A stretch of 64,000 nucleotides of DNA, from positions 364,234 through 428,233 of the forward strand of contig NZ_KE386792.1 of assembly GCF_000428725.1 (NCBI RefSeq). Direction: 5' to 3'. The position numbers were made by a program, and so were the translations under genes. The notes under the pieces are model-generated. The model made no database searches, had not been told where the DNA came from, and saw only the letters and a list, made by a program, of their open reading frames with translations. This document shows, piece by piece, positions 7,823 through 16,451 of this stretch (positions within the stretch are counted from its first letter, which is position 1; each line of letters starts with the position of its first letter). The stretch is from Psychromonas aquimarina ATCC BAA-1526. GTDB taxonomy: Bacteria; Pseudomonadota; Gammaproteobacteria; Enterobacterales; Psychromonadaceae.

Positions 7823-8764
7823 TTATTTCCCTGGATACCAGAATACTGACTTGCCGCTTGCGGTACGCCCGGAATACATTCCTCCGCTGGATAATGTGCC
7901 TCGAGAGCCGTAGGATGAACCGTAGCCGTGAGTGACAGAACCGCTGGACTGCTGCTGTTGTGCTGCTTGTATAGCATTGACAATATTAACAATGGCATAG
8001 CCGCCGACCGGACCGAGATTTCCCTGAGCATCCAGCCAGTAATTACCTTTATAGGTAACACCAAACAGCTGCTGCAGGCCGCGCTGATCCATGGGATGAA
8101 TCTCGCGCCCATTGATAAAAATACCTGTTCCCCCTTTGGAAATATCAGCCGGCATCGGTCCGGGAAGATCCAGACCAGCCAGAATAAATCCAGTTGTCGG
8201 CCCGCCTTCCACTCCCCAGGCTCCACAAATATTATCATACCAGTAACGCCCGCTCTGGATGCGGGTTTGATATGCGGATTCCAGTGCATTTCTCTTATCA
8301 GGCGAGAGTTTTTTCCGGTTTATGTAAACAGCCCCGCTGTCACTCTGCTGTGCGGTCCCCCCCTGCTGTGAATAATAATCCGGACCGGCTGGCGCTTCCC
8401 CGCCGGCCCGGGATTGTCCCTTAGGTCTGAAGACAATTGATTCTCCATCTTCATCGGTGAAAACAAATGAACCGTCTGCCCGCGAAACCGCAGTAAATTG
8501 ATATACATCGCCATAATCATTGATGGTGCCGACCAGAAACTTTCCTGATTTATTTGCCGTCAGCGGCATTATTTCACCGTCAACACTCATTGTTCCATGG
8601 TAGTAGCCGTTCACCGGTGCATTCATTTTTATAGAATAATTATCATCATCGGCATATGCGGCAAATTCTCCGACAAACGGATCTGCAGCGGCTGCTGTGA
8701 CAAAAAACAGGCTCATAAATAAAATAACTATAAATGAACTTACTCTTGAATTAACCCAAAACAT
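7823..8764 (-). CDS. Secreted protein of unknown function with Tyr/Trp-Gly repeat segments
   Basis: A 313-residue protein with a clear signal peptide (residues 1-27, cleavage after TAAAA). Residues 28-110 look like a small beta-rich domain (FVGEFAAYADDDNYSI, then FVFTDEDGESIVFRP). A linker follows, then a conserved-looking region about 165-255 with GRYWYDNICGAWGVEGG and a weaker second copy KGNYWLDAQGNLGPVGG. The tail is Gly/Ser/Gln/Tyr-rich low complexity. I recognise the YWYD-type segments from uncharacterised secreted proteins but cannot name a function. A long inverted repeat lies in its upstream region. Confidence 0.75.
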   Translation of the reverse strand: MFWVNSRVSSFIVILFMSLFFVTAAAADPFVGEFAAYADDDNYSIKMNAPVNGYYHGTMSVDGEIMPLTANKSGKFLVGTINDYGDVYQFTAVSRADGSFVFTDEDGESIVFRPKGQSRAGGEAPAGPDYYSQQGGTAQQSDSGAVYINRKKLSPDKRNALESAYQTRIQSGRYWYDNICGAWGVEGGPTTGFILAGLDLPGPMPADISKGGTGIFINGREIHPMDQRGLQQLFGVTYKGNYWLDAQGNLGPVGGYAIVNIVNAIQAAQQQQSSGSVTHGYGSSYGSRGTLSSGGMYSGRTASGKSVFWYPGK

Positions 8765-8841
8765 AATTCAGCCCTCCTTTGTTTTAAATTGAAGAGGCGT
8801 TTTTTTTGAGTATAGGGTGAATAAAAAGCCTTTGCCCTGAG

Positions 8842-8899
8842 ATTTGATCCTTTTTAAGTCATTCCGTCCAGAGCGGCAGTACTAGTCAAAGGATCAAAT
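8842..8899. repeat. Perfect 12-bp inverted repeat upstream of the secreted-protein gene
   Basis: ATTTGATCCTTT (8842-8853) and AAAGGATCAAAT (8888-8899) are exact inverses separated by 34 bases. They lie 78-135 bases upstream of the gene starting at 8764. Could be a paired operator, an RNA stem in a leader, or a terminator of the rssA transcript arriving from upstream (rssA ends at 9004). Confidence 0.5.
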
Positions 8900-9003
8900 T
8901 CCTGCTCAAAACATACGAGCACTGCACACCTTGTTCAGGGCTGGATCGGAACAAAATGTTTGTTTTTAATATTCGCACAAACTAACTTGTTGTTCTGGCT
9001 TTT

Positions 9004-9909
9004 CTAATCCAGCCCGAGCTGATATTTAATCTGCTCCTCCACACGTTTTACACTGGCACGGCCTTCCGCAATTAATTCACTGCCGCGATGGTACTCCATT
9101 ATTCCAAAGTCACTCAATCTGGGCTCAATAATAATTTCCGGAGGTTCTGCAATCAATTTTGAGCGCGTAAGCCTGTCCTGCATAATTGCCAGAGAGCCTG
9201 TTATCGCTCCCAGCATACTGGGCGGTTTAGGTTGGGAATCATTATAGATATCTATACTAAACCACTGATTAATTACGCTTTTACTTTTTTCAAAAAAATC
9301 ATTGGTTTTTTCCTGGTTCTGCTGCAGAGCACTGCTGTTCTGCTCATATAAATGCGGCCGGTAATCCGAGTTTAAATTCACACCGATAACAAAGTCGGCT
9401 CCAAGATGACGGCATAAAGAGACAGGAACGGGATTAACCAGCGCACCGTCCACCAGCCAGCGCTGTTTACTCTTATGCCATACCGCTGGAAATAATGCCG
9501 GTATTGCACATGAGGCGCGTACGGCTTCAATCACGTCACCACTGGTAAACCATACTTCTTTACCACTATACAGATCAGTCGCCACAACACCCAAAGGCTT
9601 GTTTAACTGCTCAAATGTCGACGGCGAAAAATGCTGCTCCAGCTGTTTAAATACCCTTTCACCGCTGACTAGTCCTCCTCGATTTAAACCAACTCCCATC
9701 AGTCCCGCAACCTGCCATTCGGTGAAGCCGCCGACCCACTCTTTTAATTCACTTAGTTTGTTATTGGCATAAGCAGCGCCGACATAGGAGCCGATTGAGC
9801 AGCCGGCTACAACATCAATTTTTAAGCCTAAATCATTCAATGCCTCAATCACGCCGATATGCGCCCAGCCGCGTGCAGAGCCGCTTCCTAATGCCACTCC
9901 TATCTTCAT
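9004..9909 (-). CDS. rssA: Patatin-like phospholipase RssA
   Basis: A 301-residue patatin-family serine hydrolase. The oxyanion-hole motif GSGSARGWAHIG (residues 8-19) precedes the nucleophile elbow G36-C-S38-I-G40, and the second catalytic residue is Asp154 in DGALVNPVP. No signal peptide is seen, so it is cytoplasmic or peripheral to the membrane. The family hydrolyses acyl ester bonds of phospholipids; in Escherichia coli rssA sits upstream of rssB (hnr), but no response-regulator gene is next to it here. Catalytic Ser and Asp are both present, so it should be active. Confidence 0.92.
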   Translation of the reverse strand: MKIGVALGSGSARGWAHIGVIEALNDLGLKIDVVAGCSIGSYVGAAYANNKLSELKEWVGGFTEWQVAGLMGVGLNRGGLVSGERVFKQLEQHFSPSTFEQLNKPLGVVATDLYSGKEVWFTSGDVIEAVRASCAIPALFPAVWHKSKQRWLVDGALVNPVPVSLCRHLGADFVIGVNLNSDYRPHLYEQNSSALQQNQEKTNDFFEKSKSVINQWFSIDIYNDSQPKPPSMLGAITGSLAIMQDRLTRSKLIAEPPEIIIEPRLSDFGIMEYHRGSELIAEGRASVKRVEEQIKYQLGLD

Positions 9910-10279
9910 AAAAAAGTCACCTCAGTCATTAAGACATATAGAGAAAGTGTAGCGGATTAGTAAAACAATCCCGCTTTTACAGCCTTCCAGGCAAAATTTT
10001 TTCATCGTTTTGTGTGCCTAAGCAGCATTGACCGCAGCTTTACAACCCTGAGCTTAATTGGCTTTATCAGCCAAAACTAAACAGAAATTTATAGCTGAAG
10101 AATGCCAGAAAGAGCATTTAATGGTCGTGCTTTGACGGATAAAACAGCAGACAAAACATGTCCGCCAAATTACTAGGAATAAGTTACTTGCAGATCACAT
10201 AATATTGAATCAATTCATTTGATTTATTACATAAAAATCAACACCATATGAAATCCAACAATAATAATAAGGTTTTTTT
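9910..10279. other. Intergenic region rssA-dcuC
   Basis: About 370 bases with no coding frame of note. It must carry the divergent promoters of rssA and dcuC. I looked for an FNR box (TTGAT-N4-ATCAA), expected for an anaerobic dcu gene, and found TTGAT and ATCAA half-sites near 10203-10241 but not with the correct spacing. Confidence 0.5.
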
Positions 10280-11647
10280 ATGTTAGAGCTATTTATCGGC
10301 CTGGTGGTCACAATAGTTGTCGGTTACTTCATCGTTAAAGAGTATAAACCTGCAGGAGTTCTGCTCAGTGCAGGTATGCTTCTATTAATCATCACAGGTT
10401 TTATGGGGCATACGGTTTTACCGGAAAATGTCGCAAGCACGGGTAACTCTTTCTTGGATACACTGGAATTTGTGAAATACATGCTGCAGTACCGCGGCGG
10501 CGGTTTAGGTATGCAGATCATGCTGTTATGTGGTTTTGCAACCTACATGACGCATATCGGCGCCAACAATGTGGTGGTGAAACAATTCTCCCATCCGCTG
10601 GCATTTATTAAATCTCCCTACGTATTATTAGTAGCAGCTTACATCGTTGCCTGCTTAATGTCCTTGGCAGTAAGCTCTGCAACGGGTCTGGGTGTGCTGT
10701 TAATGGCCACTTTATTCCCGATGATGACCGCGATGGGCATATCCCGTCCGGCAGCTGTAGCAGTATGTGCATCACCAGCGGCGATTATACTTTCTCCCAC
10801 ATCGGGTGACGTGGTTATCGCGGCTGAAAAATCGGGTATACCGCTGCATGTATTCTCTGTGGAAACGGTACTGCCGGTATCAATCAGTGCAATTATCGTT
10901 ATGGCGGCTGCCGCCTTCTTCTGGAATAAGTATTTAGATAAAAAAGAAAATACCCCCATGGAGAAACTGGATGTCTCTCATATAAAAATAACGGCACCGG
11001 CTTATTACTCTATCCTGCCGTTCCTGCCGATCGTCGGTGTTTTTGTTTTCAATGGTAAAACCATTCCCGGCCTGGAACTAGATATCTACACTATCGTTGT
11101 TCTGTCGATATTTATAGGCGTGATGGTTGAATACTTTACTAGACGCTTTAACGGTAAAGAAACGCTCGAAGGTTTAGAAGTGTGTTACGAAGGCATGGCA
11201 GATGCTTTTAAAGGCGTGGTAATGCTGCTGATCGGAGCGGGGGTGTTTGCACAGGGGTTAATGTCAATCGGAGCAATTGATAACCTGATCGGTCTGGCTG
11301 AAGCCGCAGGCGCAGGCGGTTTCGCATTAATGATTCTGCTGACCTTAATAACGGTTGTCGCGGCTATCGCAACAGGCTCAGGTAACGCGCCGTTTTATGC
11401 TTTTGTAGAACTCGCCCCGACACTTGCGGCTAAATTAGGCCTAAGCCCGGCTTACCTTATTATTCCAATGCTCCAGGCATCAAATTTGGGCCGTACCATT
11501 TCACCGGTCTCGGGCGTGATTGTGGCAACCTCGGGTATGGCTAAAATCAGTCCCTTTGAAGTGGTTAAACGTACTTCCGTTCCAGTATTGTTCGGTTTGA
11601 TCACAGTAGTTTTAGGGACTATGCTGCTGGTGCCTATGTACGCTTAA
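10280..11647 (+). CDS. dcuC: Anaerobic C4-dicarboxylate transporter, DcuC family
   Basis: A 455-residue inner-membrane carrier with about 12 hydrophobic segments from residue 1 to the end. Conserved stretches include SSATGLGVLLMATLFPMM and SPTSGDVVIAA near residues 130-180 and SNLGRTISPVSGVIVATSG near 405-425, the hallmark of the DcuC/GntP-like fold. The family exchanges fumarate, aspartate or malate for succinate during fumarate respiration. It has its own terminator and is monocistronic. Together with the nos operon in this window it indicates growth without oxygen. The exact substrate preference is not readable from sequence. Confidence 0.92.
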   Translation: MLELFIGLVVTIVVGYFIVKEYKPAGVLLSAGMLLLIITGFMGHTVLPENVASTGNSFLDTLEFVKYMLQYRGGGLGMQIMLLCGFATYMTHIGANNVVVKQFSHPLAFIKSPYVLLVAAYIVACLMSLAVSSATGLGVLLMATLFPMMTAMGISRPAAVAVCASPAAIILSPTSGDVVIAAEKSGIPLHVFSVETVLPVSISAIIVMAAAAFFWNKYLDKKENTPMEKLDVSHIKITAPAYYSILPFLPIVGVFVFNGKTIPGLELDIYTIVVLSIFIGVMVEYFTRRFNGKETLEGLEVCYEGMADAFKGVVMLLIGAGVFAQGLMSIGAIDNLIGLAEAAGAGGFALMILLTLITVVAAIATGSGNAPFYAFVELAPTLAAKLGLSPAYLIIPMLQASNLGRTISPVSGVIVATSGMAKISPFEVVKRTSVPVLFGLITVVLGTMLLVPMYA

Positions 11648-11663
11648 TAAAAAATGTAATACC

Positions 11664-11690
11664 GCGGCTGCAGGGCAATCCTGCGGCCGC
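11664..11690. terminator. Hairpin between dcuC and the binding-protein gene
   Basis: GCGGCTGCAGG (11664-11674) pairs with CCTGCGGCCGC (11680-11690) with one G-U, loop GCAAT, followed by TGTGCTTTATT. It can end the dcuC transcript and possibly the convergent one. Confidence 0.7.
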
Positions 11691-11732
11691 TGTGCTTTAT
11701 TCAATCAAAGATTCGACACCTGCCTGACTGAA

Positions 11733-12566
11733 CTAATCACTTGATTTTGAGGTGTTGTAGGATTTAACCAGCGCCTTATATTGTGCTGAAGCACGTATAT
11801 CACCAACGGCATTCCAGATACACTCAGTCAACTGTGTATGTTTACCATAAAAGTCTTTAGAAAACATAAGGTAGCCGTATTTTGATTTGATCGCAGGCTG
11901 CAGTATTTCAATCTGCCGGGCAAAAAGCGGCTCACGATTAATGACTGCTTTAACATTGCCTTCAATAGTAGCCATGCCGTCCACCCGCCTGGCAGTCAGC
12001 ATCTGCAGCATATGCTGCTCATTATTCAACTCTACGGGCTGCAGGCCGAGATTTTTTACTATATCAACACCCGCAGAGCCGCGTTCTACAGCAATTTTTT
12101 TGCCCGATCCGCTTATCTTTTTTCCATCCCACTTTAAATCGCTCATCTTATGAATAAACAACAGGTAGGAGTAACCTCTTATAGCCCGATAGGTATCGGG
12201 TTTTCCGTCTTTCATGGGATAAGCGCCGTAGACAGCCCGCTCTGTTTTATAGCTGGAAGAAAATGCGGCATCTGCACCGCCGTGCTCAACAAGATGAAGC
12301 GCCCTCTTCCATGGAACTAAGGTAAATTTAATATCAGCATGGCATAACTTCCCCGCCTGCAGCAGCAGTTCGGCGCGATAACCTGGTCTATCGCTTAATC
12401 TTCCAATATTTTCATCATAAAAAAGCGGGCCTGCAGCTGATCCTGCAGCTGGTGTTGTAGCAATAACAATTGTTATATTGCTATTGTCTTTTACATTACT
12501 TGATAACAGCATAATCAGCAGTACGGAGCAAACTATGCTGACTATAATGCGTTTTAATCCTTTCAT
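11733..12566 (-). CDS. Periplasmic substrate-binding protein, SBP family 3 type, orphan
   Basis: A 277-residue protein with an N-terminal hydrophobic segment (residues 7-24) that is a signal peptide or anchor. The body resembles bacterial extracellular solute-binding proteins of family 3: the first lobe has an LVPWKRALHLVEHGGADAAF-like segment, and the second has IAVERGSAGVDIVKNLG and a hinge returning near residue 215. No permease or ATPase gene is adjacent, so it could serve a transporter elsewhere, or be a sensor-like orphan of the kind common in marine gammaproteobacteria. Ligand unknown. Confidence 0.8.
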   Translation of the reverse strand: MKGLKRIIVSIVCSVLLIMLLSSNVKDNSNITIVIATTPAAGSAAGPLFYDENIGRLSDRPGYRAELLLQAGKLCHADIKFTLVPWKRALHLVEHGGADAAFSSSYKTERAVYGAYPMKDGKPDTYRAIRGYSYLLFIHKMSDLKWDGKKISGSGKKIAVERGSAGVDIVKNLGLQPVELNNEQHMLQMLTARRVDGMATIEGNVKAVINREPLFARQIEILQPAIKSKYGYLMFSKDFYGKHTQLTECIWNAVGDIRASAQYKALVKSYNTSKSSD

Positions 12567-13086
12567 TAATCAATCCCTTTTCCTGCTGAGTCATAGGAAA
12601 ACCCGAGAAAGGCAGAACAGCCGAACTTTTCAGCAGAATTCAATATCAGCCGCATTAAACTTAGAAATGCAGCATGTATTTCAGTATAGATCTCAAAGGA
12701 TAAGCTGCTTTGCTGTTCTTATAGGTAAATTCAGAAAAAAGGCGCAGATAATATTGTCAGCGTTTACATGGTGTAAAAACTCCTTTCTGCATTCCTGCAA
12801 CTCGCTATAAACAAAGTCTTTTATCTCATCCGAAACAGTGCTGAAAAATTATTAGCAGGCGCATTACTTGGACAGCAGAGTAAGCTTCCTCTATAAAGCC
12901 AAGTACACCAGCCAGAGTAAACGTTTACCCTCATTAAGGCACCTTAAACAAGAACAAAGCCAGCTCACAACTCTCTTTAAAAACATAATGATAGAGCCAA
13001 ATATGCTTGAACCACAGAAGCAAAAACATTATCTTTTCGGCGTATAACATTCAATAAATAAACAAAATTTTAACAGGGACTGGGTC
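12567..13086. other. Long intergenic region before the GH31 gene
   Basis: About 520 bases that carry the divergent promoters of the binding-protein gene and the GH31 gene. The plus-strand frame at 12478-12810 is not supported by a ribosome binding site or a recognisable product. The only strong signal is the LacI-type palindrome listed separately. Confidence 0.5.
12917..12928. promoter_or_regulatory. LacI/GalR-type operator upstream of the GH31 gene
   Basis: GTAAACGTTTAC is a perfect 12-bp palindrome with the CG centre typical of LacI/GalR-family sites. It is 159 bases upstream of the GH31 start. It differs from the scr operators at 33-41 kb (GGGAACGTTTGC type), so a different, unlinked regulator is likely. 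Confidence 0.65.
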
Positions 13087-15600
13087 ATGCGTATTTTTGT
13101 ATTATTTTTAACCATATTATTCAGCAGCCAGAGCTGGGCAGATATTCAATGGCTGGCTAATGAACAGACATATAAACTCAATGGTGCGGCTTTATTCAAG
13201 CTGCGTAAACAGTTAAGCAAAGAAGAGCAGAATAGCCTTAAAACGCTGCGTAATGTTGTCTTTAATAACCGTGCTGAATTTGAACATGCGTTGGAGACGG
13301 CGATAGGCAAACAGCATGCCATGGCGGAAACATTAACCGGCAAAGCCGAGATGCCGGCGGTCAGCTACGGTATTGAAGGCAGAAACCCGCTGCTGAGCCT
13401 GGTTATCAGTGACGGTGATTATCAGCAGGATGAAAATACATTTACTCAACAAAGCTGGCTGCAGTTACCAGAGATCAATAAAACGCAGCAGCTGAAAGCC
13501 TCTTTCCGTAACCAGTGTATGCAGGTTACATCAAAAAACGTACAGCTGTTTGAGTTATGCTCAGGCTCGCAGAACGGTGAAAGCAAAAGCGCTTATCTGA
13601 AAACCGATGCAGATTCGATACTTGGTCTGGGACAAGAGTTTGTTAATCCGGGTGTTACTACGGCAAACCGCATAGGCGATACTAGAAACGGTAAAAACAC
13701 CATGAGCGGATTCAACCGCGGCTACAATGGTAATACCCTGTTCCCGATTGCCTATTTCGATTTTCCTGAAAGCGCACATAAACAGCCTTTTGCACTTATT
13801 CTCGATAACCGCTACCCGCAAAGCTGGGATTTTAGTGAAGCGCCTTATAAGCTCAGCGTAGAAGGCGGTGATTTTAAAGTTCACGTGCTTACCGGTAAAA
13901 CCCTTGCCGACATTCGCCGCAGCTATATGTTAATGGCCGGTACTCCTCTGCTTCCGCCTAAATCAGCATTTGGTTTATGGGTTTCAGAATACGGTTATGA
14001 AAACTGGGCAGAGCTTGATGATAAAATTGCAACACTAAAGAAAAACAACTTTCCGGTCAGCGGTGCAGTACTGGATCTGCAGTGGTTCGGCGGCATTACC
14101 GAAGATGCGGACAGCCAGATGGGCAGCCTCACCTGGGATCTGAAAAACTTTCCTAAGCCGGTAGATAAAATCGCGGCCTACAAGAAAGCTGATATTGATA
14201 TGATAGTGATCGAAGAATCCTATATCAGCAAGGGCCTGGATGAATACAAGGAGCTGGATAAACGCGGTTTTCTTGCTCATGACAATAAGGGAAACAGCCT
14301 GGATGTAACCGAGGAAGGTGCATGGTGGGGACATGGCGGCATGATGGACTGGAGCAATAAGGAAGGCCGGGATTTCTGGCATGACTACCGCCGTCAGGCT
14401 CTGGTTGATGCAGGTGTGACCGGTCACTGGACCGACCTTGGTGAGCCGGAAATGCATAATCCTGATTTCAAATACAGTGACGGACTGGATCATGAGATGA
14501 TTCATAATTCATTTAACATGATCTGGCTGCAGAGCATTTATGACGGTTATCAGCGTAATAATCCTGAAAAACGTCCGTTTATGATGTCCCGCTCGGGCGG
14601 CATAGGTATGCAGGCATTAGGTGCTGTTATCTGGTCCGGCGATATCGGCAGCGATTATGCGTCTCTGGCGGCGCAGATGCCGCAGCAGACACATATGATG
14701 TGGTCCGGTTTAGATTATTACGGCTCTGATATCGGCGGTTTCCACCGTAAAGCACTGCTCAATTCAGATATGGAGCAGACTAAAGAGCAGGCCATGGACG
14801 AACTGTATACGCAGTGGTTTGCCTATTCAAGCCTTTATGAAGTACCGGTACGAGCACACACAGAAAACCTGTGTAACTGCAAAGAAACAACGCCGGACCG
14901 TATCGGTGATATGGACAGTAACCGCGCCAGCATCAAGCTGCGCTATCAACTGCTGCCGTATTATTATTCATTAGCTTACCGTGCTTATTCACAGGCAGAA
15001 CCGCTTTTCCCGTCTCTGGAGTACTACTACCCTGATGATCAGCAGGCTAAAAACCTAGGTCAGATTAAAATGATCGGTCCGTTTCTAGTTGGTTCATCCG
15101 TCGCAGAGCAGGGACAGAAAGACAGCTCGACTTACCTGCCTAAAGGTACCTGGTTTGACTTCCGCTCAGGAAAACGCGTTGTTTCTCAAGGAGAGTGGTT
15201 TAAACAGGATCTGTATATTAATAACATTCTCACTCTGCCGTTATTTGCTAAACAAGGTGCACTGATTCCGCAAAGCACCAATAAAGATAACAGCTTAAAA
15301 ATATTCGGCTTTGGTCAGCAGCAGTTTACCTGGTATGACGATGACGGCGCGAGCAGTGCTTACCAGCAGGGCAAGTACCAGCAGATTCAGATGCACAGCA
15401 GAAATAAACAAGTACAGCTTTCCCGCGTTGCGGGCAGTAAATTAACCATTGATACTATCAACTGGATATTACCTTCAGACCAGAAAGTTAAAAGGGTTAG
15501 TTCAAACTTAGGCGGCCTGAAATTTGTGCAGCAGGGTACACAGCTGCACATCAAACTTCCTGAGTTCGATAAAGAGCTTAACCTGGAGTTAAAGTTCTAA
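13087..15600 (+). CDS. Secreted glycoside hydrolase family 31 enzyme (alpha-glucosidase/alpha-xylosidase type)
   Basis: An 837-residue protein with a signal peptide (residues 1-18, ending SQSWA). The N-terminal beta-sandwich leads into a (beta/alpha)8 barrel from about residue 290. The catalytic nucleophile is Asp450 in HWTDLGEPE and the general acid is Asp519 in WSGDIGSD; MMSRSGGIG precedes it, as in GH31 retaining enzymes. A distal beta domain ends the protein. GH31 includes alpha-glucosidases, alpha-xylosidases and sulfoquinovosidases; sequence alone does not choose between them. A LacI-type operator lies upstream, so expression is probably induced by the sugar released. Confidence 0.9.
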   Translation: MRIFVLFLTILFSSQSWADIQWLANEQTYKLNGAALFKLRKQLSKEEQNSLKTLRNVVFNNRAEFEHALETAIGKQHAMAETLTGKAEMPAVSYGIEGRNPLLSLVISDGDYQQDENTFTQQSWLQLPEINKTQQLKASFRNQCMQVTSKNVQLFELCSGSQNGESKSAYLKTDADSILGLGQEFVNPGVTTANRIGDTRNGKNTMSGFNRGYNGNTLFPIAYFDFPESAHKQPFALILDNRYPQSWDFSEAPYKLSVEGGDFKVHVLTGKTLADIRRSYMLMAGTPLLPPKSAFGLWVSEYGYENWAELDDKIATLKKNNFPVSGAVLDLQWFGGITEDADSQMGSLTWDLKNFPKPVDKIAAYKKADIDMIVIEESYISKGLDEYKELDKRGFLAHDNKGNSLDVTEEGAWWGHGGMMDWSNKEGRDFWHDYRRQALVDAGVTGHWTDLGEPEMHNPDFKYSDGLDHEMIHNSFNMIWLQSIYDGYQRNNPEKRPFMMSRSGGIGMQALGAVIWSGDIGSDYASLAAQMPQQTHMMWSGLDYYGSDIGGFHRKALLNSDMEQTKEQAMDELYTQWFAYSSLYEVPVRAHTENLCNCKETTPDRIGDMDSNRASIKLRYQLLPYYYSLAYRAYSQAEPLFPSLEYYYPDDQQAKNLGQIKMIGPFLVGSSVAEQGQKDSSTYLPKGTWFDFRSGKRVVSQGEWFKQDLYINNILTLPLFAKQGALIPQSTNKDNSLKIFGFGQQQFTWYDDDGASSAYQQGKYQQIQMHSRNKQVQLSRVAGSKLTIDTINWILPSDQKVKRVSSNLGGLKFVQQGTQLHIKLPEFDKELNLELKF

Positions 15601-15626
15601 GCTGGAAAAACACAGATAAATCAAAG

Positions 15627-15652
15627 GACCGCCCGCGAGGCGGTCTTTTTTT
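15627..15652 (+). terminator. Rho-independent terminator after the GH31 gene
   Basis: GACCGCC (15627-15633) and GGCGGTC (15639-15645) flank a CGCGA loop and are followed by seven T. A textbook terminator 27 bases after the stop. Confidence 0.92.
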
Positions 15653-15770
15653 GTCAGCGTATATCCCGCCCTATTCTTGTCATTACATATCAAGCACCTG
15701 ACAACTCATTCTTAATCAGTCAATCTGGCCTATACTCGACAGGTCTCCAGTGAATTTTTTAGGAGGGTAA

Positions 15771-16436
15771 ATGTTTTTTTACCGCTGCCTGCCGCTGCTA
15801 AGCAGGATGTTAACTGTTTTTATCTGCTTGACTGTCGGCGGCCCGGCGGCGGCGGCAGTATTAAAGATTCAGGCGATTAATCAACAGAGCAGACCCGTGG
15901 AAAATGCGGTTATTACTGCGACGCCGTTATTTTCTAAAGCTGAAACAGTTAAACAGACAAAAGTCATTGATCAGATTAATAAAGAATATATCCCCCGCGT
16001 TGTCATCATCAGCAAAGGCTCATCAGTCAAGTTTCCCAATAAAGATAATATAAGGCATCATGTTTATTCATTTTCCAAAGCTAAACAGTTTGAACTGCCG
16101 CTTTATAAAGGCAGTACAGCACCGCCGGTCGAATTTAACCGCGCAGGTACAGTTACTTTAGGCTGCAACATTCACGACTGGATGCGCGGCTACGTTTATA
16201 TCAGTGAGACACCTTTTACAGCGTTAACCGACAGCAAAGGTAGAGCTTCCATCAAGGATCTGACGGAAGAAACCTACCGGGTTGATATCTGGCATCCGCG
16301 CTTGAAAACAGCACTTATCTCCCGTGAGATTAAACTGCAGCAGGACTCTATTGAAACAATAAAAATCAGACTGCAGCTCAAACAGTTAATCAAGAAAAGA
16401 AAAAAAAGCAAACCCCGCTATACGCCCTCCGGCTAA
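15771..16436 (+). CDS. Periplasmic cupredoxin-like protein (methylamine-utilisation-like annotation)
   Basis: A 221-residue exported protein (signal peptide to about residue 28, AAAA). The body is a plastocyanin/azurin-like beta barrel: a type 1 copper site is suggested by His96/His97 in RHHVYSF and by C132-N-I-H135-D-W-M138, the classic Cys-His-Met ligand loop. The tail is very basic. Such proteins are often annotated as methylamine utilisation proteins, but no mau genes are here. Start chosen from AGGAGGG at 15761-15768. The gene is 15 bases upstream of a sensor-type nucleotide cyclase, so both probably belong to one operon and one signalling function. Confidence 0.85.
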   Translation: MFFYRCLPLLSRMLTVFICLTVGGPAAAAVLKIQAINQQSRPVENAVITATPLFSKAETVKQTKVIDQINKEYIPRVVIISKGSSVKFPNKDNIRHHVYSFSKAKQFELPLYKGSTAPPVEFNRAGTVTLGCNIHDWMRGYVYISETPFTALTDSKGRASIKDLTEETYRVDIWHPRLKTALISREIKLQQDSIETIKIRLQLKQLIKKRKKSKPRYTPSG

Positions 16437-16451
16437 CCATAAGACGGCATT

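Noticed and set aside
10203-10241. FNR box upstream of dcuC
   Set aside because: TTGAT and ATCAA half-sites are present but with wrong orientation or spacing (13 bases between the best pair, four expected).
12478-12810. 110-codon plus-strand frame overlapping the binding-protein start
   Set aside because: Overlaps a real gene on the other strand, no ribosome binding site, composition unlike a protein.
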